A stretch of 64,000 nucleotides of DNA from Methylobacterium sp. J-090 (GTDB lineage: Bacteria; Pseudomonadota; Alphaproteobacteria; Rhizobiales; Beijerinckiaceae). Location: positions 277,514-341,513 of the forward strand of contig NZ_JAKSXV010000098.1 of assembly GCF_022829345.1 (NCBI RefSeq), read 5' to 3'. Shown here piece after piece: positions 7,515 to 15,077 of this stretch. The notes beneath the pieces were generated by a model that was not told the origin of the DNA, did not search any database, and saw nothing but the letters and a program-made list of their open reading frames with translations. Within the stretch, counting starts at the first letter, position 1. Each line of letters begins with the position of its first letter. Both the position numbers and the translations under genes were made by a program.

Positions 7515-9781
7515 CGGCCGCCGCGCGGCGGACGGCCCGCGCCACCGCCGGGCTTGTTGAAGCCACCCGAAGGCTTGCCAAACCCGCCGCCGGGCTTGCC
7601 ACCCGCGCCGCTCCGACCGCCGAACCCACCGGGCTTACCGCCGGCGACGCGGCCCGCAGCGCCAGCCTTGAAACCACCCGGCTTACCGCCACCACCGCCG
7701 GGCTTGCTGAACCCGCCGGGCTTGCCGAACCCGCCGGGCTTGCCGCCGGCCTTGAAGCCACCGGGCTTGTCGCCGGGGCGGAAACCGCCGCGATCGGCGC
7801 CGGAGCGCTCGGCCCCGATGTCGCGATCCCCGCCGCCCGAGCGCTCGGCACCCTTGAAGCCGCCCGCCTTGAAGCCACCGGGCTTGCCCCCGCCGGCGCG
7901 GAAGCCGCCGGAACGATCGTCGCCGCCGCGGAACCCGCCGGGCTTGTCGCCCCGGAACCCGGACGGCTTGTCGCCCCGGGGCTCCCCACGGTTGAATGCG
8001 GGCCGCTCGGCGCGGTCGTTAAAACCGCCACCGTCGTGGGGCTTGAAGCTGCGCGGACGCTCATCGCCCCCGCGGGGGGGGCCGCGCCGCTCGGCACCGT
8101 CCGGCTTCGAGAAGGCGCGCGGCGTCCCCTGGCCACGCGGCGCGTCGTCCCGGCGCGGAGGCCGGGTGTCGTTGTCGAAGCGGCGCTGCGGGCGCGCGGC
8201 CTCGCTCGGGCGCGCGGCAGCGTCGTTCTGGCGCGCCGCGCGGGCATCCGACTGGCGGACTGTGCGCACCGGACGCTCGGGCGCGCCCGTCTCGTCGCGG
8301 CGGGCGCCGCGGTCCCGGCGATGCGGCTCGGGCGCCGGCTCCTGCGGGCTCGCCTTCAGGCGCTCCACGAGCACGCGGCGGTCGCCGGTGCCGATGGAGC
8401 CGACGCGCTCGCGGCCGCGTGCGGCGGCGGCCTCGCGCTCGACCTTGGGGTCGGCACCCCGGCGCGGAATCTTCACCCGGCGCGGACCGTCCTCCTGGGG
8501 GGCGTCTTCCTCGGCGCGCCAGACGGAGCGGCGCGGGCCGGCGCTGTTGCCGCCGGTGGGGACCCGGGCGGGCGCCGTCGGCTTGTACATGGGGCGGTCG
8601 CCGCCCCGCGAAGGACCCCGCTCGGCCCCGCGCGCGGGCCGCGCATCGCCGTCGTTGACATCGCGGCGGTCGCGCTGCTGCGCCGCCGAGGCGCTGCGAG
8701 CCGGCTGCTTGGCCTGCTGCTTCGGCGAGCCGAACGGCGCGATGGGCTCGCGCACGGGGCTCTCGAAATCGACGCCCGCCTGGTCGGACAGGCCGGGTCC
8801 GAGCTGTTCCTTTAAGACCTTGGTGCGGATTTCCTCCGTCAGGCCGGCCTCGAGATCGCCGAGCTGGAACGGCCCGAACGACAGGCGGATCAGCCGGTTC
8901 ACGGCAAGGCCCAGATGCTCGAGGATGCGCTTGACCTCGCGGTTCTTGCCCTCGCGCAGGCCGAGGGTCAGCCAGAGGTTGTCGCCCGACGACCGGTCGA
9001 GAACCGCGTCGACGGGGCCGTAATCCATCCCGTCGATGGTGACACCCTTGCGCAGCTTGTCGAGCTCGGCTTGGCTGGTGTCGCCGTGCGCCCGTACGCG
9101 GTAGCGGCGCAGCCAGCCCGTATCCGGGTGGGCGATGACCTTGGCGAGGCCGCCGTCGTTGGTCAGCAGCAGCAGACCTTCGGTGTTGATGTCGAGGCGG
9201 CCGATGGCCACGACCCGGGGCAGGTCCTCGGGCAGGGCCTCGAACACCGTTTGGCGCCCCTCGGGGTCGCGGGCCGTGGTCACGAGGCCGCGCGGCTTGT
9301 GGTAGATCCACAGGCGGGTGCGCTCGCGCTCGGGCAGGGGCTCGCCGTCGACGGTGATCTCGTCCTCCGCCGTGACGTTGATGGCCGGCGAGGTCAGGAT
9401 CTTACCATTGAGGGTCACGCGACCCTGCTCGATCATCACCTCGACGTCGCGGCGCGAGGCGATGCCGGCCCGTGCGATGGCCTTGGCGATCCGATCGCCC
9501 TCGTGCGCCGACGTGTCCTTGTCCGCTTCGCCGGCCTCGGATGGCGCCCGCTCCGCGACGGGTCTGGCCGGGGCAACGGCCTTGCGCCTCAGGGGCGCGT
9601 CACCCCCGCGCGACGGCATCGCGGCCTTGCGGACCCTGGGCTGCTCCTCGGCCGAAGGACCCGGCACACCGGCATCGGTGGCGGGGGTCCAGGGGGCGGG
9701 CGCGTCGGCCTGATTCGAAACGGAGGGGGCGGCGGGCGCGTCGTCGGACCCGCCCGTCTTGTCGTCGTTGTTGTCGCTCAT
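7511..9781 (-). CDS. rluB: 23S rRNA pseudouridine synthase RluB with long Gly-rich tail
   Basis: The enzymatic part (~residues 95-330) has an S4 RNA-binding domain (RIAKAIARAGIASRRDVEVM) followed by an RsuA/RluB catalytic domain with the active-site aspartate segment AIGRLDINTEGLLLLTNDG. Ordinary RluB is about 250-300 residues; this protein is 756. Residues ~1-90 are acidic and Pro-rich. The last ~420 residues are low-complexity, first Arg/Asp/Pro-rich, then many KPGGF, GGFKAGG and RGG-like repeats. The tail is probably disordered and may bind RNA. Extended RluB proteins occur in related bacteria, but the number of repeat units here is high. The gene is followed by rsmD with overlapping stop and start. 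Confidence 0.9.
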   Translation of the reverse strand: MSDNNDDKTGGSDDAPAAPSVSNQADAPAPWTPATDAGVPGPSAEEQPRVRKAAMPSRGGDAPLRRKAVAPARPVAERAPSEAGEADKDTSAHEGDRIAKAIARAGIASRRDVEVMIEQGRVTLNGKILTSPAINVTAEDEITVDGEPLPERERTRLWIYHKPRGLVTTARDPEGRQTVFEALPEDLPRVVAIGRLDINTEGLLLLTNDGGLAKVIAHPDTGWLRRYRVRAHGDTSQAELDKLRKGVTIDGMDYGPVDAVLDRSSGDNLWLTLGLREGKNREVKRILEHLGLAVNRLIRLSFGPFQLGDLEAGLTEEIRTKVLKEQLGPGLSDQAGVDFESPVREPIAPFGSPKQQAKQPARSASAAQQRDRRDVNDGDARPARGAERGPSRGGDRPMYKPTAPARVPTGGNSAGPRRSVWRAEEDAPQEDGPRRVKIPRRGADPKVEREAAAARGRERVGSIGTGDRRVLVERLKASPQEPAPEPHRRDRGARRDETGAPERPVRTVRQSDARAARQNDAAARPSEAARPQRRFDNDTRPPRRDDAPRGQGTPRAFSKPDGAERRGPPRGGDERPRSFKPHDGGGFNDRAERPAFNRGEPRGDKPSGFRGDKPGGFRGGDDRSGGFRAGGGKPGGFKAGGFKGAERSGGGDRDIGAERSGADRGGFRPGDKPGGFKAGGKPGGFGKPGGFSKPGGGGGKPGGFKAGAAGRVAGGKPGGFGGRSGAGGKPGGGFGKPSGGFNKPGGGAGRPPRGGR

Positions 9782-9883
9782 GCCTGCCCCATAACAGAGC
9801 GGGGGCGCCGTTGCGAGATATCCCGCGCCAAAGCAAGCGTGAAGCAGCGCATGGCACCCGAGACATCGGGCAAGCGGGACACG

Positions 9884-9909
9884 AAAAAGGCAGCCCCGAG
9901 GCTGCCTTT
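9884..9909 (-). terminator. Rho-independent terminator of csbD
   Basis: Read on the minus strand, AAAGGCAGCC-TCGG-GGCTGCCTTT forms a ten-pair stem with a four-base loop, followed by a T run. It lies 63 bases after the csbD stop and so ends that transcript before rluB. Confidence 0.85.
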
Positions 9910-9972
9910 CCGAACAGTCTGCCGACGTCCCACAGGGTACGGCGCGTCAGTGATCTGTCAGGGATGCGAGGA

Positions 9973-10176
9973 TCAGAGCTTGCTCTTCACCGTGTCGGCG
10001 GCGCTCTTCACGCCGTCCTTAGCATCGCCCACCGTCTTCTGGGCGTCGCCCTTCAGCTCTTGCGCCTTGCCTTCGGCCTTGAGCTTGTCGTTGTCGGTGG
10101 CGTTGCCGATGCCCTGCTTGATGTTGCCGACGGCCTCGTTGGCGACGCCCTTGATCTTGTCGGTGGTGCTGCTCAT
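9973..10176 (-). CDS. CsbD-family stress protein
   Basis: This 67-residue, lysine- and alanine-rich hydrophilic protein matches the CsbD family in pattern: MSSTTDKIKGVANEAVGNIK, with recurring KAEGKAQELKGDAQKT-type units. CsbD proteins are abundant general-stress proteins of unknown biochemical role. The ATG at 10176 has a GAGGAT ribosome site (10182-10187); an upstream in-frame ATG at 10254 would precede the promoter's -10 element and is rejected. A perfect GGAAC-N17-CGTT element upstream places it under the EcfG-type stress sigma factor. A terminator follows. Confidence 0.9.
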   Translation of the reverse strand: MSSTTDKIKGVANEAVGNIKQGIGNATDNDKLKAEGKAQELKGDAQKTVGDAKDGVKSAADTVKSKL

Positions 10177-10224
10177 CGTGAGATCCTCGTGTGAGACGGG
10201 CGGCCTCGGCCGCGTTGGAGATGA

Positions 10225-10250
10225 AACGGTCACGCCGCGCAGGTGGTTCC
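10225..10250 (-). promoter_or_regulatory. EcfG-type promoter of csbD
   Basis: On the minus strand, GGAAC (10246-10250) and CGTT (10225-10228) are separated by exactly 17 bases. This is the consensus recognised by the alphaproteobacterial general-stress sigma factor EcfG, controlled by PhyR and NepR. The expected start point is ~40 bases before the csbD ATG. Confidence 0.8.
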
Positions 10251-10333
10251 CCATCCTGCCTCCCGGAACGGCACGCTGGTGCGCCGGGAGGCAGCGATTG
10301 TCCGAAAGATGGTGATGCGATTAGGACGGGGCG

Positions 10334-10807
10334 ATGCCGACGCGCGCCCCGCCTCACACCACCGACGATCCCCTGAGCCTCGCCTTCGATGAAGCGCGCC
10401 GCGCGGCCCTGGCCGGTGAGGTCCCCGTGGGTGCGGTGGTGGTGCGGGACGGCCGGGTGATCGCGGCGGCCCACAACCGGCCCCGCGCCCTGAAGGACCC
10501 GACGGCGCATGCCGAGATTCTCGCGATCCGCGCGGCCTGTGGGATCCTGGGCGACGAACGCCTGACCGGCTGCGACCTCTACGTCACCCTGGAGCCGTGC
10601 CCCATGTGCGCGGGCGCCATCGCGTTCGCCCGCATCCGTCGCCTGTACTTCGGTGCCTACGACCCCAAGGGTGGCGGGGTCGAGCATGGCCCCCGAGTGT
10701 TCAACCAGCCGACCTGCCACCACGCCCCGGAGGTCTATGGCGGCTTTCGCGAGGCGGAGGCTGCCGGGCTGCTGCGCGCCTTCTTCGCGGAACGCCGCGA
10801 GCCGTAG
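10334..10807 (+). CDS. tadA: tRNA-specific adenosine deaminase
   Basis: TadA converts adenosine 34 to inosine in tRNA-Arg(ACG), allowing wobble reading. The 157-residue protein has the complete zinc-deaminase signature: the ligand and proton shuttle in TAHAE, then LEPCPMCAGAI with the two cysteine ligands. The N-terminus (DDPLSLAFDEARRAALAGEVPVG shape) and the C-terminal helix are normal. It is divergent from csbD and rluB, a usual neighbourhood in alphaproteobacteria. It ends three bases before the convergent small secreted protein gene. Confidence 0.96.
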   Translation: MPTRAPPHTTDDPLSLAFDEARRAALAGEVPVGAVVVRDGRVIAAAHNRPRALKDPTAHAEILAIRAACGILGDERLTGCDLYVTLEPCPMCAGAIAFARIRRLYFGAYDPKGGGVEHGPRVFNQPTCHHAPEVYGGFREAEAAGLLRAFFAERREP

Positions 10808-10810
10808 GAC

Positions 10811-11125
10811 TCAGCTTCCGCCGCCGCCCCCGCCGCCGGTGTTGCCGATGGGCTTCGTGTTCTGCTCGGCATTGCCGCTGGCGCCGGAATTGTTGGAGCG
10901 GGTCTCGGCGCCCGTAGCGCCGGGGGCCACCGAGCCGATGGAGCCGGGGCCGCTGTTGTCGATACCGCCCGGCTTCACCACGGGCGTGTCCGGTGTCCCG
11001 GGCGTCGTGATCCGGGGCGGTCCGGGCTGCCGAATTTCGGCGGGGCCGCTACTCTGAGCGAGGGCAGGCGCCGCGAGGGTGGCGGTCGCCAGAACGAAAA
11101 CGGCCGAGGTCAGGATGCGCTGCAT
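10811..11125 (-). CDS. Small secreted Gly/Pro-rich protein
   Basis: This protein of about 104 residues has a clear signal peptide (MQRILTSAVFVLATATLAAPALAQ). The mature part is low in complexity, rich in Pro, Gly, Thr and Asn, and ends in a run of glycines. No domain is recognisable. The ATG at 11125 has an AGGAC site at 11133-11137. A possible GCAAC-N16-CGTT promoter lies at 11169-11193. It resembles the 87-residue secreted protein at 29824 in design, though not clearly in sequence. Function unknown; presumably periplasmic. Confidence 0.65.
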   Translation of the reverse strand: MQRILTSAVFVLATATLAAPALAQSSGPAEIRQPGPPRITTPGTPDTPVVKPGGIDNSGPGSIGSVAPGATGAETRSNNSGASGNAEQNTKPIGNTGGGGGGGS

Positions 11126-11168
11126 GAAAGACGTCCTCTTGCGGTGAACCAAACTTCCGTGACGGGTC

Positions 11169-11193
11169 AACGGGTTGGAGGCTCCCAGGTTGC
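11169..11193 (-). promoter_or_regulatory. Possible EcfG-like promoter (GCAAC-N16-CGTT)
   Basis: The minus strand shows GCAAC and CGTT 16 bases apart, one mismatch from the EcfG consensus, 44 bases before the small secreted gene. A match this short could be chance. Confidence 0.35.
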
Positions 11194-11215
11194 GGGTCCG
11201 GCCCGAGGACGCGCG

Positions 11216-12691
11216 TCATGCCGCCGCCAGCGGCTTCGACACATCCTCCAGGGACTTGCCCTCCGCCGCGGTGCCCCAGATCCCTCCGACGATGGCCGCC
11301 ACCGCCATCAGGGTGGCGCCGATGGCGTAGCCGATGAGGACGTTGTCGCGGGACCCCGTCTCCACCAGCGCCCCGAAGAGGAGGGGCCCCGAGACGCCGC
11401 CGATGCCGGTGCCCAGCGCGTAGAACACCGCGATGGCGAGCGCCCGGATCTCGAGGGGGAAAGTCTCCGCCACGGTGAGGTAGGCGGCGCTCGCGGCGGC
11501 GGACGCGAAGAAGAACACCACCATCCAGGCCGCCGTCTGTCCGACGGGGCCGAACACCTCGATCTTGAACAGGTAGCCGGTGATTGTGAGCAGCACCGCC
11601 GAGATGCCGTAGGTGAAGGCGATCATCTGGCGTCGGCCCCAGGTGTCGAACAGGCGCCCCAGCAGCAGCGGCCCGAGGAAGGAGCCGAGGGCGAAGGGCA
11701 GCAGGTACCAGCCGACATGGTCGCCCGGCACGCCGTAGAAGCGCTGCAGCACGAGGGCGTAGGTGAAGAACAGGGCGTTGTAGAAGAACGCCTGCGCCAC
11801 CATCAGAGCGAGACCGACGAGGGTCTGCTTGCGGTGGCCGCCCAGCATGGTGCCGAACACTTCCCCCAGGGGCGTGTGGCTGCGAGTCTTCAGTTTCATG
11901 CGCTTCTTCGGATCGACGGGCGGCAGGGTCAGCCCCTCGTCGGTGAAGCGCTTCTCGATGCCGGTGACGACCCGGTCGGCCTCCGCAACGTAGCCGTGGG
12001 TGGCGAGCCAGCGCGGGCTCTCGGGAATCCAGGTCCGCAGGATCAGGATGACGAGGCCGATGCCGCCGCCAACGAAGAAGGCGATGCGCCAGCCCCAGGC
12101 CGGGTCGATCATGCCCGGACGCAGCACCGCGATGGACAGGAACGAACCGAGGGCCGCGCCGATCCAGAACGAACCGTTGATGACGAGATCGGTCCAGCCG
12201 CGCACGCGGGCGGGCACGAGTTCCTGGATCGTCGAGTTGATCGCGGTGTACTCGCCGCCGATGCCCGCGCCGGTGAGGAAGCGGAAGAGGCAGAAGCTCC
12301 AGATATTCCACGACAGCCCGGTGGAGGCGGTGGCCGCGAGGTAGAGCGCCAGGGTGATGAAGAACAGTTTCTTGCGCCCGATGCGGTCGGTGAGCCAGCC
12401 GAAGCCCAGGGCACCGACGACGGCGCCAACCAAGTAGGAACTTGCTGCCAAGCCGATGTCGAATTCCGTGAAACTCATGGGCGCGGCGCGGAGCGCCCCG
12501 ACGAGGGAGCCGGCCAGGGTCACTTCGAGGCCGTCGAGGACCCAGGTGATGCCCAGCGCCACGATGACGAGGACGTGGAAGCGGCCCCAGGGCAGGCGAT
12601 CGAGACGGGCGGCGATGTCGGTGTCGATGACGGTGCCCATGGGCACGCGCTCCGGCGTGGGGCCGGACGCGGTCTCTGCCTTGGTCGCCAT
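11216..12691 (-). CDS. MFS transporter, sugar/metabolite type
   Basis: This 491-residue inner-membrane carrier has the 12-helix major-facilitator layout. Typical signatures are GFGWLTDRIGRKKLFF (loop 2-3), FRFLTGAGIGGEYTAINSTI (helix 5 region), RTWIPESPRW, and LLLGRLFDTWGRR (second-half repeat). It belongs near the sugar-porter and aromatic or carboxylic acid carriers; the substrate cannot be read from sequence. The start at 12691 has GAGGTG (12695-12700). The open frame continues upstream to 13468 but is antisense shadow there. Confidence 0.88.
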   Translation of the reverse strand: MATKAETASGPTPERVPMGTVIDTDIAARLDRLPWGRFHVLVIVALGITWVLDGLEVTLAGSLVGALRAAPMSFTEFDIGLAASSYLVGAVVGALGFGWLTDRIGRKKLFFITLALYLAATASTGLSWNIWSFCLFRFLTGAGIGGEYTAINSTIQELVPARVRGWTDLVINGSFWIGAALGSFLSIAVLRPGMIDPAWGWRIAFFVGGGIGLVILILRTWIPESPRWLATHGYVAEADRVVTGIEKRFTDEGLTLPPVDPKKRMKLKTRSHTPLGEVFGTMLGGHRKQTLVGLALMVAQAFFYNALFFTYALVLQRFYGVPGDHVGWYLLPFALGSFLGPLLLGRLFDTWGRRQMIAFTYGISAVLLTITGYLFKIEVFGPVGQTAAWMVVFFFASAAASAAYLTVAETFPLEIRALAIAVFYALGTGIGGVSGPLLFGALVETGSRDNVLIGYAIGATLMAVAAIVGGIWGTAAEGKSLEDVSKPLAAA

Positions 12692-12814
12692 CGACACCTC
12701 GTTAAGCGTATTGGGGGACAGGTGTGGGCAATCCGCCGAAGTCACCAACGGTTCCGCCAAGCTTTCATCGCTCTCCGGGTGAAATGGCATCCTCTTTCCG
12801 GATGCACTTTCCCC

Positions 12815-13069
12815 ATGACATCCCGTGCCGGCCTCGCCGCCCTGCTTGCCCCCTTCGTTCTCGTCTGTTCCGCCCGGTCCTTCGGCGCGGAAGGCCCGGC
12901 CCGGTCCGGCTTCGAATGGTGGCGGCTGCGCCCCACCGACGTGAGCACGACGGGATCGACGGGCGCGGGGCCGCGCGAGCCGCGGGTCGGCGGGAACGCG
13001 CCTACCGAAGCGCCCGGGGAGCGACGGGCCGTCCGGGTGGTCTATCCGGGGCTTGTCCCGGGGCGGTGA
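12815..13069 (+). CDS. Small putative exported protein
   Basis: This 84-residue frame starts with a convincing signal peptide (MTSRAGLAALLAPFVLV, then SFGAE). A Trp/Arg/Gly-rich mature part (FEWWRLRPTD) follows. No strong ribosome site is visible, and its last 28 bases overlap the convergent permease gene's 3' end. No domain is recognised; treat as a possible gene. Confidence 0.4.
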   Translation: MTSRAGLAALLAPFVLVCSARSFGAEGPARSGFEWWRLRPTDVSTTGSTGAGPREPRVGGNAPTEAPGERRAVRVVYPGLVPGR

Positions 13070-14157
13070 GGCCCGGATGGACCGCCCGCGCGGCGCGGGT
13101 CGAGGGCCTCTCCCAGGGCATCGCCCAGGACGTTGAGGGCCAGCAGCGTCGCCACGAGGAAGGCCGCCGGGACGGCGAGCATCCAGGGGGCGGATTCGAT
13201 GGCGCGCGCGCCTTCCGCGATGAGGGCGCCCCAACTCGTCTCCGGCTCCTGTACGCCGAGGCCGAGGAACGAGAGGAAGCTTTCCAGCAAAATCACCTTT
13301 GGGACCAACAAGGTCGCGGCGACGGCCACGGGCCCGAGGGTGTTGGGCACGATGTGCCGGGCGAGGATCCGCGAGGCGGACAGGCCGAGCGCCTCGGCGG
13401 CGCGGACGAAGTCGCGACGGCGCAGGGACAGGGTCTGGGCCCGGACCATGCGGGCCATGTCGAGCCATTCGACGGTGCCGATGGCCACCAGGATGAGGCC
13501 GAGGCCGGCGGGGAAGAACACCAGCAGCATGATCACGAAGAACACGAACGGCAGGGCGTAGAGCACGTCGACGACCCGCATCATGACGGCGTCGATGCGC
13601 CCACCGGCGTAGCCGGCCGCCGCCCCGTAGACGAGGCCGATGAGGAGGGCGACTCCGGTGGCGACGAGGCCGATGGCGAGGGAGACCCGGCCGGCGACGA
13701 GGCTGCGGGTGAGGAGGTCGCGCCCGAGGCTGTCGGTACCGAGGAGAAAGTGTCGCCGCAGCACGGGTGCGGCGACGACGAGGCCGCGTCCGTCCTCCGA
13801 CCGGTCGAGGATCGTCGCCGGGCCGAACAGGTCGGAGCGGGGCAGGTAGGTCAGCACGCGCGGGTCGATGGGCCTCGGCGCGTGAAGTGTCACGCGCGCC
13901 GTTCCGTCCCGGATCGTGACGGCCGCCACCGTCACACGCATGCGGAACGCGAGCCGGTCCAGGGCCGGCCGCACCGTCTCGGGGCGCGGATGGGCGGCGA
14001 GGCCCGGCGCGGTGCCGACGAGGTCGGGGTAGATCCGCCCCGGCGCATGGCCGGTGAGGGCCGGACCGACGAGGCAGGCGAGCGCCATCGCCGCGAGGAA
14101 TCCGAGGGCGGCCATGGCGGTCCGGTGGCGGACGAGGCGCAGGGCCACGCGCCTCAT
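13042..14157 (-). CDS. Peptide ABC transporter permease, OppC-like
   Basis: This 371-residue inner-membrane permease is the second of a pair. After TM1 (~residues 14-34) comes an unusually long periplasmic segment (~35-135), compared with the much shorter loop of typical OppC or DppC. The family block LGTDSLGRDLLTRS follows, then five helices and the EAA loop (VRAAEALGLSASRILARHIVPNT). It overlaps the upstream permease by an ATGA. The tail is Pro/Gly-rich. It would form the membrane channel for peptides or similar solutes delivered by the binding protein of the same operon. No ATPase gene is adjacent. Confidence 0.88.
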   Translation of the reverse strand: MRRVALRLVRHRTAMAALGFLAAMALACLVGPALTGHAPGRIYPDLVGTAPGLAAHPRPETVRPALDRLAFRMRVTVAAVTIRDGTARVTLHAPRPIDPRVLTYLPRSDLFGPATILDRSEDGRGLVVAAPVLRRHFLLGTDSLGRDLLTRSLVAGRVSLAIGLVATGVALLIGLVYGAAAGYAGGRIDAVMMRVVDVLYALPFVFFVIMLLVFFPAGLGLILVAIGTVEWLDMARMVRAQTLSLRRRDFVRAAEALGLSASRILARHIVPNTLGPVAVAATLLVPKVILLESFLSFLGLGVQEPETSWGALIAEGARAIESAPWMLAVPAAFLVATLLALNVLGDALGEALDPRRAGGPSGPHRPGTSPG

Positions 14158-15077
14158 CGGGCGATCCGCAGGCGCGGGTCGAGCAGCGCGCAGGCGACGT
14201 CGGCGGCGAGGTTGAGGATTACGACGAACACGCCCACCAGCACCACGGTGCCCATCACCAGGGTGTAGTCGCGGTTGAGCGCGCCATCGACGAAGTAGCG
14301 GCCGAGGCCGGGCAGGCCGAACAGGGTCTCGACCACCACCGAGCCGGTGAGCAGGGCGGCGGCGGTGGAGCCGAGGATCGCCACGACGGGCAGCAGGGCG
14401 CCGCGCAGGGCGTGGCGGGCGATGCGGTGGGCCGGCAGACCCATGGCGCGCTGGGTGCGGATGTGGGGCAGGGCGAGGGTTTCGCGCAAGGACGCCCGGG
14501 TGAGGCGCGCGAGGATGCCGGCCTGGGGCAGGGCGAGGGTCAGGACCGGCAGGACGAGGTGGCGCGGCGCACCGCCCTCCCAGCCGCCGATGGGGAGCCA
14601 GCCGAGCGCGAGGCCGAACACGATCTGGAGCAGGGGCGCCACCACGAAGGTCGGCACCGCGAGTCCGAGGCCGGCACCGAATCCGACCAGCCGGTCGAGG
14701 CCCCCTCCCGGCCGGAACGCCGCTCCGGCGCCAAGGCCGATGCCAAGACCCAGCGCCAGCACGAAGGCGAGGCCGCCGACCGTCATGGAGACGGGCAGGC
14801 CGCGCGCCAGGAGCTCGGCGACGCCGAGGTCGCGAAACGAGAAGGATGGCCCGAAATCGCCCCGCGCCAGGGCACCGAGATAGCGCAGGTACTGCACCGC
14901 CAGGGACTGATCGAGGCCGTAGGTCTTTCGCAACGCCGCCATGACGGCGGGCGCCAGGGGGCGTTCCAGATCGAACGGCCCGCCGGGGGCGAGGCGAATC
15001 AGAAAGAAGCTCACCGTCACCACGGCGAACAGGGTCGGCACCGCCTGGAGCAGCCGGCGCAGGACGAAGCCGATCAC
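14154..15077 (-). CDS. Peptide ABC transporter permease, OppB-like
   Basis: This 307-residue inner-membrane permease has TM1 followed by the OppB signature FFLIRLAPGGPFD and the segment LGALARGDFGPSFSFRD. The coupling loop is RTQRAMGLPAHRIARHALRG. The C-terminal block (VVVETLFGLPGLGRYFVDG and ALLDPRLRI) is standard. The start is a GTG at 15077 overlapping the binding-protein stop in GTGA, so the operon order is binding protein, OppB, OppC. Confidence 0.9.
   Translation of the reverse strand: MIGFVLRRLLQAVPTLFAVVTVSFFLIRLAPGGPFDLERPLAPAVMAALRKTYGLDQSLAVQYLRYLGALARGDFGPSFSFRDLGVAELLARGLPVSMTVGGLAFVLALGLGIGLGAGAAFRPGGGLDRLVGFGAGLGLAVPTFVVAPLLQIVFGLALGWLPIGGWEGGAPRHLVLPVLTLALPQAGILARLTRASLRETLALPHIRTQRAMGLPAHRIARHALRGALLPVVAILGSTAAALLTGSVVVETLFGLPGLGRYFVDGALNRDYTLVMGTVVLVGVFVVILNLAADVACALLDPRLRIAR

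Noticed and set aside
7401..9023. 540-codon Pro/Arg-rich plus-strand frame
   Set aside because: It is the complement of the repetitive rluB tail; its proline repeats simply mirror the glycine repeats.
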